Shown piece by piece: positions 23,922 to 35,600 of a stretch of 64,000 bases of DNA; the stretch's first letter is position 1, and every line of letters begins with the position of its first letter. Source of the DNA: Lactifluus volemus (taxonomy: Eukaryota > Basidiomycota > Agaricomycetes > Russulales > Russulaceae); NCBI GenBank assembly GCA_022376515.1, contig WTXI01000011.1, forward strand, positions 186,001 to 250,000. Reading direction: 5' to 3'. The position numbers were made by a program, and so were the translations under genes. The notes under the pieces were generated by a model that ran no database searches, was not told the origin of the DNA, and saw only the letters and a program-made list of their open reading frames with translations.

Positions 23922-24858
23922 CCTTCGTCATTGTGAGACATCACACACTCCTGCTTTCTTTCCCGTTTGTCTCCTGCACCTCTGTTTTAATGCTGCATTT
24001 GCTCTCTCACTCTAACGTCATGATGTCTATTCTTCTAGCTTGTAACACTATAATGATACCAATTCATAATATATCACACTTCCATAAGACTCTCATGAAT
24101 CAATTACTCGATTTGGGCTTTTTGTCCTACGTTATCATTGTTTACCCCGGACCCTCCGAGCACAGCTCTGCATTTACGGACCGATAATATAGGATCACGA
24201 TAACGGGCCTTTTTTGCCAAGAAAACCAGGGCAGTGATGGATCATCTTCGGAGAGTTGGGTGGAGTCGGGCAAGGCTCGGTCAGAAGAACGAGGCCACGC
24301 CACGCCGGTAGCCTGGTGGGATCGGCGGTTTGGACGAACAAACAGAAAAAAAACGGGTGACGCAGCGTAGATCTTTTTGGGCCGCGGAGAAATGCCTACA
24401 ACAAACGGCTTCTCCCGAAGCCCGGAAACTCAGCTCGGCGCTCGGTGTATACAACTTCTGCCTATCGATGATTTGACCAACCAACCGTCCTTGCCACCAT
24501 TGGATGATGTTCTGATCAACCCCCCTACGATTGTGCACTTGACGGGTAGCCAGCGCCCAACTCTCCCTCTACCCCTACTACTTTTTTTAACTTCTTACGC
24601 ACTTATTACGCCGCAGAAGCCTGAGCCGACCAATAATTTTTTTTTCCCTTCCCAGGCTTGGTTCTCGAAATTCCATTCTTCAGTAAATAGATAGAAGCAA
24701 AATAGTTTCGTCCGTGGGAATTGGTCTATACATATGAAAGGAACAAAGAAAGAAAAAAAAAAAAGAACGCTTTTGGCGTTTAACATGAACAAAATCTCGC
24801 ATAAAGTGTGACTAACGGGTATGTAAAAACCAGGAGAGGAGAGGGGGGAAGGGATTTT
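23922..24858. other. Gap between convergent genes, nothing recognised
   Basis: This 937-bp region lies between two gene 3' ends. It has short A and T runs and open frames up to about 105 codons without family features. I see no RNA gene. Confidence 0.4.
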
Positions 24859-26952
24859 TCACTGCTGACCATGAAGTTCGCGTTCTTCGTTCAGAATGGT
24901 GATTGCCTCTGGAAACCTTGGAGTGATCTTGCACGAGAACGGCACGGGGAGACTAGAGAAAGATGAGGAGCAAACAATAAAGAGGGGGGGAGGAGGGGAA
25001 GGTTTGCGCGTCAGCTTAAAGTTTGGGGTGTGCATCGTAACGATGAAATTGAAAAAAATAAACGGATCGGGTCACTTACTGAACCATCCCGCTGTCAAGG
25101 TAGCCGTCCACGTCGATGGGGATGTCCCTCCCATGCTCGTCCTTGGCCGGAACGAGTTCCATGGCCCACAGCACCATCGCAAAGGCGATAAAAATCGTAT
25201 CATTCGCCACGTGTCTCCCGACACATATACGTTTCCCGAATCCATACACGATGTGACCTTCGTCCTGGGTATCCGGCGGACTTGGCGCGAGCGTGCCGTC
25301 GGGATTGAGGTGGCGTGAAGGATCAAAGAGCGTGGCATCGTCGCCGTAGATGGCAGGATCGTGATTGCACAACCCGACGTTGACGAGGCACATCGTTCCC
25401 TTTGGGATGAACATGCCTTCGTACCAATCGTCCTCGAGGGAGCAGTGGGGAATCCCCACGGGCAGAACAGACCGCCATCGAAGGACCTCTTTCACCATGG
25501 CACGCAAATAAGGCAGGCAGGGCAGGTCAGAAAAAGACGGAATCCTGCTTCGTCCCACAACGGCGTCCAACTCGGCCTGAGCACGCCTTTGGCTTTCGGG
25601 AAATGCGACCATGGCGAGCATCCACCAATGCATCGTGCCAGTGGTGGTCTCGGCGCCAGCGCCGCTGGTGCAGAGAAAAAAAGGGACAATCTTGTTTAGC
25701 GACGGCGGGCGGAACGATAGATCGCAAGAGGAAACGACTTACTACATTGTGCTCGCGAGCCATGCTATCTCTCGCTCATCGAGGCCATTGCGCCCCTGAT
25801 TCTTGATGAAAGTGGCGCTCAAACTAGGGCGATCAATACCTTTGGACTGTCAACGGTTCGATCCATCGCGGACAAAGGTAACAAACAAGACGTTGGTAAC
25901 GCGGTCGAGATGAAGAATCTACACAAAGCTCACCATGTTGGTGCGGACAGACTCAACCAGGTTTTCGAACATCTCGGAATCGCGTCGAAACCATTCCTCC
26001 GCTGTTCGCTTCCACTTTGCGAACCTAAAAGATGTATCGCATCAGCGGAGGCGGGGGCGCCCTTTTTTTTCAAAAAAAAAAGAGGTCGCCGCCGCGTATT
26101 GGGCGGGGAGGATAACCTACTTGCTCGGAATATGCTTCATCCAGGGGAGGAGTTCGACCCAATGGGACCCCGGCAAAGTCGATTGCGCGACACGTATGAC
26201 GTGATCGTTAATCCGTCGCACGCTATCGTGTTCCAGGGAGTGAATAGCTGGAGTGTCGTAGACCGCGGTCATGATCATAGAGGTCGTGAACCGTCGCATG
26301 TGTTTTTCCCATTGTTCTGGACTTTCGAGGAACCCACCGGCAAGCAGGACGGCCTCTGTCATCTGTATATTATTGAACGCCTTAGCGGCCGACTTGTGTA
26401 GGCCTTCGTGAGCCGCTCTGCGCATGCGTCGCCATCTAGTAGTCTCGGTTAGAGCGGACATCACATCCCGAAGAGAGCCGCTCACAGCATCCCATATTGG
26501 AGGAAGCTGATTTCCATCCCACCGGTTAATATCTCTGCTGCCACGATAAAACGGGGTCTATCAGAATAAATTTTAGCACGCCGTCCGAGCAGATCGGCTG
26601 CAGCCTTCTGTGAATTCAATATGATGATGGATCTTCCCAAAACGTTTAGGTAGACGACGTCGCCTGTTATCATCCAAAAGATCAGAAGGCATCGATATTG
26701 GAAAGGGGAGAAACATACCGTATGTGCTTTGCATTCGGGAGATGTCAACCATCGTTTGTCGTTGATTTGCTTCAAGTTTCCCAGTATTGGCAGGCCCCGG
26801 GGACCAGGAGGGAGCTTACGCCACGGGCTACGGACATAGTGAACACGATACAATACCAAGAGGATCGCAAATAGCAAGAAGGATAGCGTTTCTCGCATGG
26901 TGACGTTCGAGCACTTTGCGATTAGAACGGATCGATAGAACGCGGTCGACAT
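24859..26952 (-). CDS. Cytochrome P450 monooxygenase
   Basis: This is a microsomal P450 of the fungal type near CYP64/CYP5037-like enzymes; the substrate is unknown. An N-terminal membrane anchor (ETLSFLLFAILLVLYRVHYV) leads to the proline hinge KLPPGPRGLPILGNL. Later blocks are WRRMRRAAHEGLHKSAAKAF (helix C), AWLASTMYAAGAETTTGTMH (helix I oxygen-binding AGAETT), VKEVLRWRSVLPVGIPH (the ExxR helix K is EVLR), FDPSRHLNPDG, and the heme loop YGFGKRICVGRHVA with the cysteine ligand. The last exon encodes ITPRFPEAITILNEERELHG and ends at 24859. Splice points inside 25,640-26,120 were placed by family order. No other biosynthetic genes adjoin it, so a secondary-metabolite cluster is not suggested. 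Confidence 0.9.
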
Positions 26953-27389
26953 GATACAGGGCTTAGTGTGGGGGTCACAAAATAAATAACGGGCGCATTG
27001 TCTTATAGCTCATTTTTGATGGATGAATTTCGAATTAAAGGCTGAATCAGAGTAATCGCGTTCTAACCTCACGACCACTGACAAGGTCAGTATCCGAGGC
27101 GGAGTTCCCACCGGGAATTCTACGCACTGTCAAGTTGCGTCTATCCGTGCACATGAGACCACCTGGAAGCGGTGCCGACGGGTTCCTCGCGCCACTTCAT
27201 CTCGGAAAGTGAGAAGACCGGCAAGAACTGAGGAAACGCCGGCATGACGAGCACAGGCACGGGACCAAGGGCCGGAGAAGCCAGACACCAGGTCCATTGA
27301 TCGAATGGGACAAGTTAGGTATTCTATACGATCAATGCTAACAACGTCCAGCGGGGCCAAGGCGCTCGGTCGTGACACAATTAGTTAGG
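26953..27389. other. Gap between P450 promoter and SPF1 end
   Basis: The 437 bp contain one 82-codon reverse frame without recognisable features. I see no supported gene. Confidence 0.4.
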
Positions 27390-30300
27390 TTACTGTGTCT
27401 TCTTCTCGCTATCAGATGGTGGCGCCTGCTTAGCTAATTCCTCTGCTCGGCGTCTCTCCCGCCTCTCCCGTCCGCGGGTGACTATAGACTTGGGCTCAAG
27501 GTCAGCAAACAAATACTTGCAAACTTTTTCGATCGCCCAACAACCAATAAAGTCGATAATCATAGACGCGGTCAGACGCATCCTGAACTGTTAAAAGTCA
27601 GTCAAAATCTCGCACGATCATGTAATATCGGGCACGGACTGTAGTATCCATTTCAACGATCTGTAACCATCGATTTAGTTCGGGAATGAAATCTGTGGCG
27701 CCCGAGAATGCAACACAGCTGGCCCCAACGAGACCCCAGTACAAAGCACGTTCTCTCGGATGCCTTCACGGAACGGCCGACCCTGTAGGAATATATCAAT
27801 GTAAGCTAGGAGAAGTAAACAAACGTGTAACTGACCTGGAAGTTGATAGCAAAGGTCGAAACTTGCTGGGAGAGACCGAGCAAGAACACAGCCGTATTCA
27901 GCAAATTTGCCTCGAATTTGGCTTCTAGATCTATTGGTCCACGGCTGATTAAGACGTCAGCATCATATCAGCAGCGCGGCGGAGTAGCTGGTCCGCGACG
28001 TACTCTTCCAGCCCATGCGCAAGTTCCGTGATATAGACCATAGACCCGATGTGCAATGCAAATTGCAGCAGTACGGAAAGAAGCACGTAAAAATTGAAAA
28101 TATTGCCCAACGGCCGTTCACGAGACAGTTTTTCCACCGGCTACAACGTCAAGGTTTATGACACGTGTGAATGGTCCAGTAGCCGATACTGACCTTCGCT
28201 CGGGAAATGCATAGAAAGCAAACGGACATCAACATTCCGGTGACTGTGACTTGATAGTCCCCAAACTTAATCCCGTCCAGGTATTGCACGCTAAGACTGT
28301 AGGCCGTGATGAGGCAATTCAATGCCAGAATCTTGTACATCTGAATAGTGGCAACGAGGGTGCACCGTCCCTGGCGAATGATATGGGTGACTGATGGTGA
28401 GTAATCGGCATCAGCATTCAGTGTTTTGGAATTGCCAAAATTGGGCCGGGCTGACTCACTGGCAGAAACGTTGGACAGCTTCGATGTGAAAGGCGCAGCA
28501 CACGATGCATCGCCCAGCTTGATTTTTGGGACATCCTCGTCGCCTTCCATGTCCGCTAGGGAATTTGTGATGGTGGCGAGGTCGAACTGATTGATGAGAC
28601 GACATCAGGAGGCAAGACAGTGTATGAGATTGGTTTCCGACGAACCTTTTCCATGGGGTTTCTCCTTCTTGCTTCAGCCTGATCTGCGGCTGCTTTTTGC
28701 TGCGCCGCGACAGCGTCGGGAACTAGGTGCGCAATAGCCGGAGGCACTGGAGGTGGCGGCTGGTTGAACCGGGAGGAGATCCTCAGCTGACTTTCGTATA
28801 CCTTCTTGATGCGTTCAAGCCGTTCGCGATCCGCAATCTTTTGAAGGTCTTCGGGAGTCCCGTCTAAAAGAGCCACCCCGATATGTGCCTGTTTGAGTGC
28901 ACCAACATCATTTGTACCGTCACCGGCCATAAGAGTCGTATAGCCGAGCGTGCGCAGGGAGGTCACGATAAACTCCTTCTGCGCCGGCGATACCCTCGCG
29001 TAGACCCACGTGTGTTGCACAAGTTGCCTCCAGCTCGGCAGCGGCATGAACTGCTTTAAAGCAGCCCCTGTAACGCAGATGTCGTAATTGTCGAGTAGAG
29101 ACTGGTCAAGCGGTTTGGATGGGTCAGCAGGAATGATCTTAGTTTCATCGATGGTACGCCATTCGAGGTCTCCCAGAGGTTAGATTCGACGACATTGAAG
29201 GGGAATATCTCACTTACCTGCATCATGTGCCGGATTTTCCTTCAGATCCAATATTAATGCTTCCCGGTCGACTATCTCAACATCTCGAGCGACGTGAAGG
29301 GCAGTAAGGGGGTTATCACCAGTAATCATAATGCACTGTTGGCCACGTGAGCGCGTTCCGCTTAAAAATAATTATCCCAATGACACGACGGACCCGGTGT
29401 GATGAATCGGCCAGCATCTTGAGAGCGTCAACAGCATCCGGTTTGAGCGGTGAATGAAAAATCAAGAACCCGGAAAATTTGAGGTCACTTTCGACTTCGT
29501 CTCGATTCAGCTTCTTGATCTAATGGGGTATCAGCACTTCATTCTTGAAACCTTGTCATAATACAAACCTTGTCTGTCGAAATGGAATCGTATTCCTTCA
29601 TGCCTAAAGCGAGTACGCGGCTACCGCGACGGGTGTACCACTTGTACGTTTCGTCATAATACGAGGGAACATGAGCCAGCATAGTCTTAAGCGTCTCCGG
29701 AGCCCCTTTGACTGAAACCAGACCGCGTCCACCAGGTAACGTGGAAACAGTGGACATCCTTTTCAATGCAGAAGAAAATTGGAAGCGGCGGCGAATGGAG
29801 ACAGTTGTACGGTGAGGGGCCGATGAAGATGAAGGTGATACACCGTCTCCGTTGCCGATTTGCCACTCAAGTGCCTCGAGAGTTGCCTTCTCCATAGGGT
29901 CGCCGACTACAGTGCCATCGTCTAACCGTACCAGTGCATGTGCACCTGCCAGGCACAGCGTCGTCTCGCGAGAAGTTGCTTTCACATCCGCAAGTTTTAA
30001 ATGATCAGATGCGCTAACAATTAAATGAGAAGAAGAATCATGGAATGGAAGAGGGGGCGCACTCGACACCGGCAACACCCTCGACAACAAGATTCTCCGC
30101 AGTGATCGTGCCAGTCTTGTCAAAACAGCAGACATCGACACGTCCTGCAAATGGAATGCGGAACGGCTCCGTACAAAATATCGCTACAAAAGGCTTAAAC
30201 ACAGATATAGATGCGAACTGTGGAGGCTCACCAAACTTTGACAAGGCAACTAGGGAAGCGTTTACAGCTAAGGATAACTCCATGGGTAATTCCGGTGGCA

Positions 30301-31937
30301 CCACACTTGTGACGATCAACACACAATCGAGCAAGAGCTTCGACTTTTTCAAATTCCTCTCGATCCTTAGATCAGAAAGAGTGAGCTAAATCCTAGGTAT
30401 TGTAAGAGGTGCCATACCCTTAACCCAGACATACCAGCTCGCGGCAATTGCAAAGATGAGCAAAAACCCGATGAACAGGAACGACTCGAGATTATTTGCC
30501 GATACACGCTCTGTGGAGAAAATCATCGTGCGAACAAGTTGTCCTTGAGCAGTACCGAATCCAGTGCGTAGAACGACACCAAGGCAACCACCGTCAGGGG
30601 TGTTACCTGAGACGGACACGCAGACATAAGCAGGTGTTACAGTAATTATATAACGGTCTACTTACCTCCATTACTGCCTTGAAGAAGCTTTGTACCGCTA
30701 AATAACACGGCGTTCTTGTGCTGACCATCAGCATCTAGCATTTCACTGGGATCCAAGAGCTCTATGGATTCTTTCAGCAGCGGAGTTGACTCGCCGGAAA
30801 GCATCGCCTCATTCACGATACAAGTCCCTTGAACTAAGAGTATGTCCGCGGGAATATTAGTTTCTGATTGATGACTGCGTACTACTTTGCATTAGGACGC
30901 GTGGAGGATCGGACTGCAAAGCCAAAAGCAAATACCAAGCGACACGATATCCCCAGGAAGTAGCTCATCAGATTGTAGTATAGACCACTTGGAGTTTCTG
31001 AGCACCTGGATAGGGAACGGAGCGATAGACATGGTGCGGAACTCGGCGAGCGTTTTAAGTCGCTGTCAAAAGATAAGTGAGGGATTGGATTTAATTGTGG
31101 AATACAGTATGCACACCTGCCAGACAACCGTACACTCGAACACGACGAGCATGAAGAGAGTGAAAAGGCTGTAGTACCAGTACTCATCGAGCATCCACAG
31201 TGCGACGCAAAAGACTTGGAAACGAAGAACGGTGCGGTAGCGTGTTCGGCAAACAACGAGCTGAAAGACGGAATTGGGATATTGAATTCGTTCTTCCCAT
31301 ACATTGACTGGAGTGCTGGAACAACAGAGGTATTCAGCGCAACAGGTTGGCGATACGTCTTGAGAGGGGGATGCGTAGATGATGGGTACGAGAGCAGGCT
31401 GAAAGTGATAGGCTCGGTGGAATATACAGCGTATGCGTCTTGTTGATAGCTGAATGAGTAGGTGGTAGGATCAGATGGGACGCGTTTCGAAAGGGGCACG
31501 ATTTCTCCCTGCCCACGATGAGGAGCAGGGATGATGCGAATACAGTCCGCCTCGGCGAGTGAGTGAGCCTAATGTTAAAAATCGATATCTGTGTGACACG
31601 GACGAGTGATGAGCACGCACCTTACGAGTCGTAACCCACGCCTTTGCCCTTGCACTCCAACGTGTTACCAAGAAGCTCAAGGAGTGACCTGCACCAAGCA
31701 GAACACACGCAAGGAAAGTCCATTCTTCACTCCGTAACCACTCGTTATACTTGACGTAATACGCGTAGGCCAACAGAGGGTAGAATGGAAGGAAAGGGAC
31801 GGCATAAAGGTGTTGCCAGCGAGGTATAGAGACACGAAGGTCGGTACCAGAAATTTCCGATGAAATGATATTTACGGATGTCCTAGAGGCGAATAAAAGA
31901 TTTACGAGGAGTATGAAACAGAAAAAGGGACACACAT
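27390..31937 (-). CDS. SPF1: P5A-type ATPase SPF1/ATP13A1 (ER helix dislocase)
   Basis: SPF1 is an ER-resident P-type ATPase that removes mis-inserted transmembrane helices. The start codon is split: AT at 31937-31936, then a short intron, then G, giving [20 protein letters not shown] and [18 protein letters not shown]5A signatures are [20 protein letters not shown] in membrane helix 4, the phosphorylation site [20 protein letters not shown], nucleotide-domain blocks [28 protein letters not shown] and [12 protein letters not shown], and the hinge [19 protein letters not shown]. An insert after [20 protein letters not shown] is proline rich, as in other fungi. The C-terminal membrane part ends with a basic cytosolic tail containing [18 protein letters not shown]. 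Many exons are used; I did not find a frame break in the parts I followed. Confidence 0.92.
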
Positions 31938-32664
31938 GTTGGTATGGTTAGAGAAAGAAAGACGGCGGATCAGGTAGCCCGTCGCTGGCGTTGACTTGAG
32001 CCTGACGCGTCTCCACTTCTCTTGTTTGCGAGTACCCGACCTTGCCACGAATACATCATTAGGTAATACAGCCAACTAAGGACTTGGCTCTAATATTCAC
32101 ACAAACTCATGATCAATGACTTTATCATGTGGGGGAGGTCTGACCAATTGTTTTCAGCAGTGTCAGTCAGTCAATGTAGCCATAGAGCATTGTATTTGGG
32201 GTCGAGTTACTGGGTATAATTCGAGTTTTGGGTAGTACACCGGACCGGCGAAAAAAAAGACTTCACACGATACCAAAATAAGTAATATTATATAATGACA
32301 AAAAAAAAGAAGATTAGATTAGATGAAAACCAAAAGAAGGGTGCAGTGACGTGACTGTGGCACTTACGTTTATGTTTTACGCTACACGGACCCGGGCCGG
32401 GTTGATAGAGCAACATTTTTGTGCACTGGTCAGCTAGCTAAAGAGTCCGGAAGAATTGTAAGAGTGTGGTCACTGTAAGGTGCCATTGCCGTTTCGTACA
32501 GCCCTTGTGATAGCAAATACAAGCCTTTCAACGTACATCAGCGGCTCATTATAGTTGTCAATGGAAAGTAGTACAGAGTGTGGGAGGTGGTATTGTATAG
32601 TTCGTAGATAGTTGTCATCAAAAGTCGTGATACACTACGTGCACGTGTAAAACAATGAGGTGAC
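31938..32664. other. Gap before SPF1, after the myosin gene
   Basis: This holds the SPF1 5' leader and promoter and the 3' side of the myosin gene. It is AT-rich with A runs at about 32,250-32,330. No gene is supported. Confidence 0.4.
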
Positions 32665-35600
32665 TCAAGTCTTTCGTGGCGAATTAGAAGGTGAACCCCG
32701 ATCCAGAAGCGAGGTTGGCCTCTCCAGGCGAGCACGCATCCTTTCAACTTGACGCTCCAGACTGTTACAGGACAAGTTGGTTGTACTCTCAATCAGTCAT
32801 GTACCCAATACTCAAAAATTTCACTCACTTCAGAGATTTCTGTCTAAGATCGGCCACCTCACGTTCTGCACGCCGTTTTTCTAGTTGCAGCTCGCTCTCC
32901 GTCGATTGCTGGTACACGCATCAGTTCATCGAAGAATGCTCTTCGACGGTCCTCTACGGGGGGTACCTACCATGACGTCCATCTGCAACCGCAAAGCCTT
33001 AACCTTCTCTTCATATAGATGTATCTCTTCCTCCAGCCTTCCCCTCTGGCGCTCGCTTTCGACTAGCTTGGCAGGGACATCTCTGTCTTTTGAGAGGGAG
33101 GTTCGACGATGCTCCTGACTCAATTGGCTTGTCAGTTCCTCTATTCTAGATTCAAGGCGTCGAATGGTGGCAGCCGAGGTAGACTGTGGGTTCCTTGAGT
33201 ATGACTTTGTCTCTAGATCCACGATTCGCAAATTGAGCTCTTTAATCTGTTTCTCAAGATTGGCCTGTCCCCGAACTGGTTCAGCGAGTTACTGTTGGCG
33301 GCACTCGACGCTGACTTACGTTGAGCTTGTCTAGCTCGGAATTCTCGACTCGCACGTTGCCTAGCTCCATTTGGCACTCCTGCGCGTGGAGTTCCGCCTT
33401 CTTCATACGCTCGTAGGCCATCTCTACTCTGTCAGCCCTCTCCTCAAGCGCGCGCTCCAGATCTTGATTCTTCAGATACAGTGTCTGAAGTTCGCGATCT
33501 GAGGTCATCTTGGTGGCGTCAACAGTATCCATCTTGATAGCCTCAAGCTCAGCTTGCAGTCCGCGCCGCGCTTTCTGCAGCAGAGCACGGTCCGCCTCGG
33601 CATCGTTGAGCACACTTCGAAGTTCGCGTACTTGAGAGTGGAGCGCGACAATTTGTGACTGCTGTTCGGCTTGAGCGGCTATTGAAGAGTCGTAGGCCCT
33701 CGAGATATCATTGATCTTGGTCTCCAGCCGCTCGCGTTCCTTTTTCCAAGCAGCACCGTTGTAAACTTCGTCGTCATAACGCAGCGAAAGCTGGTCGTTA
33801 TTTGAACGTGATTTGCGTAGTTCCTCGCGAAGTTTGCTAATCGTCTCCCGTTGACTTTGTAGCTCTGTCGAAAAAAAGGTGAGCCTGGCGAATAGCTAGG
33901 TGTTGAGTTGGGCACTGACCTTCACTCAGTTGCGCGAGCTCGGCTATGTATGAAAATAACCTCTTATTATTGTGGAGCCAGGGATATAGAAGCATCGCCA
34001 TACCTTGGTATTTCTTGCGAGTCTGATCTGCGGTGAAGTCACGCTCAGCCAAGTCTTTCTGGTACTGCTTGCGCTCGTCTTCCATTTCCTCTGAGATCCT
34101 CTGCCGAAGGACACCCATATCTGAAAATTCGCGGCCCTCTTCCTCCAGTCTGTCCTCGAGTTCGTGGATTCTCGTTTCAGCAGCTTTCAATTTGTTGATG
34201 GCGGCGTCCCTTTCGGCGTTCAGGGCCGTCCTTGCCTTACTCGTATCCGTCATCGACTGCCGCACTACGATATATATTCAGTTGAGTAGGTGGCTGAAGG
34301 ACGTGGCAACGCACATTGAGATTCTGCCCGAGAAATCTTGACCTTTTCAATCTCAGCAGCTTCGAACTTCGCGCGGTACGACTCTGCCTTGGCCCGGAAT
34401 GCATCCACAGCTTCGCGTAGCTCCGATTGCGCAGCAGTAGAAGATGCGAAGGAAACCTGCAACTCGCTCAAGAGGGCTTGGGCTTGGCGCCTTTGATCTG
34501 CAAGAAAAGATGCGAAGTAGTCAATACAATTGTGATTCCAAAAGATAAGATGAAGAGACCCACTGGTTTCTTCATTCTTAGCTGCGATTTCGGATTCGAG
34601 ACGGTCACGCGCATCCGAAAGTTCGCGTTGCAGCTGCTTCCTGACCTGACCAAGCTCTTGGATTTGCCGCCGGCTTTCTTCGACTTCTACTTGGGAAGAA
34701 CGCTGTTGGATGATCTATGGCAGATTGGTCAGCTTTTGGATATTGCGGAATTCATCGTCAACTGACTAGAGCCTTTCGTGACTCTTCCAATCGCGTGTAG
34801 CTTTCACGTTCTGCAGCAATCATATTCTGGAATTTCGCCCACATTGCTTGAACACCATCGAGCTGAGCAGCCTCGGCATGCCGGCGAGCTTCAGATTCAT
34901 CCTCCATTAACTCTGCCAATCGACCGTTCTCCCTTGCCAGGCGTTGTCTGAACTGCTCGAAGAACTGCTTTGAGCCATCGCTTCCCTCCAGCTCTGCGGT
35001 CAATGCTTGGATAGATGCCTCGAGATGCTGTCTGACACGCTGTGACGCTGCCATTCGTAACTCCAACACCTGAACTTGTTGCTTGAGAGCAGCGACCTGG
35101 GCATCGCTCTTTCTGGGCGATGCAGCACTTGACCTCTCGTCCCTGGGCCGTACAGCGCCATTCGGGCCGAGGGACGTTCTCTTCGCGGGCTGAACATTCG
35201 CCAACGTCCGTGCGTCCGACACCGGATGGTTCCGCATCTCCCTGCTTGCCTGTTCCGCCGACTGCAACTCACGGAGAATAGCCTCTCGAAGCCGGCCATC
35301 CTGTGGATCATCTGACAGTATCATTCGTCGAATCTCAGCATGCTGCCGATCGATGCGGTCTTGTATCCTTGCCGCCATGTCTGATGTCGCTTGTGCTTCC
35401 TCCAGTTGTGTCTCCAGTTGGGAAATGCGCACTTGATATTGACGCTGTATCTTTGCCAACGACTCGGCCCCATCGGTCTCATCCGCCAGGCGCGCCAATT
35501 CGGCCTCTAGCTCGTCCCTGGATCGTTGCATAGAGAGGAACTCCTGGGTGGCCTCCGCGACTTGGTCACGCGTAGCTTGGAGGTCTTCTTGCAGCCGGAG

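Noticed and set aside
24859..26952. A secondary-metabolite cluster around the P450
   Set aside because: The neighbours are a microtubule-organiser protein and the SPF1 ATPase; no synthase, transporter or regulator is adjacent.
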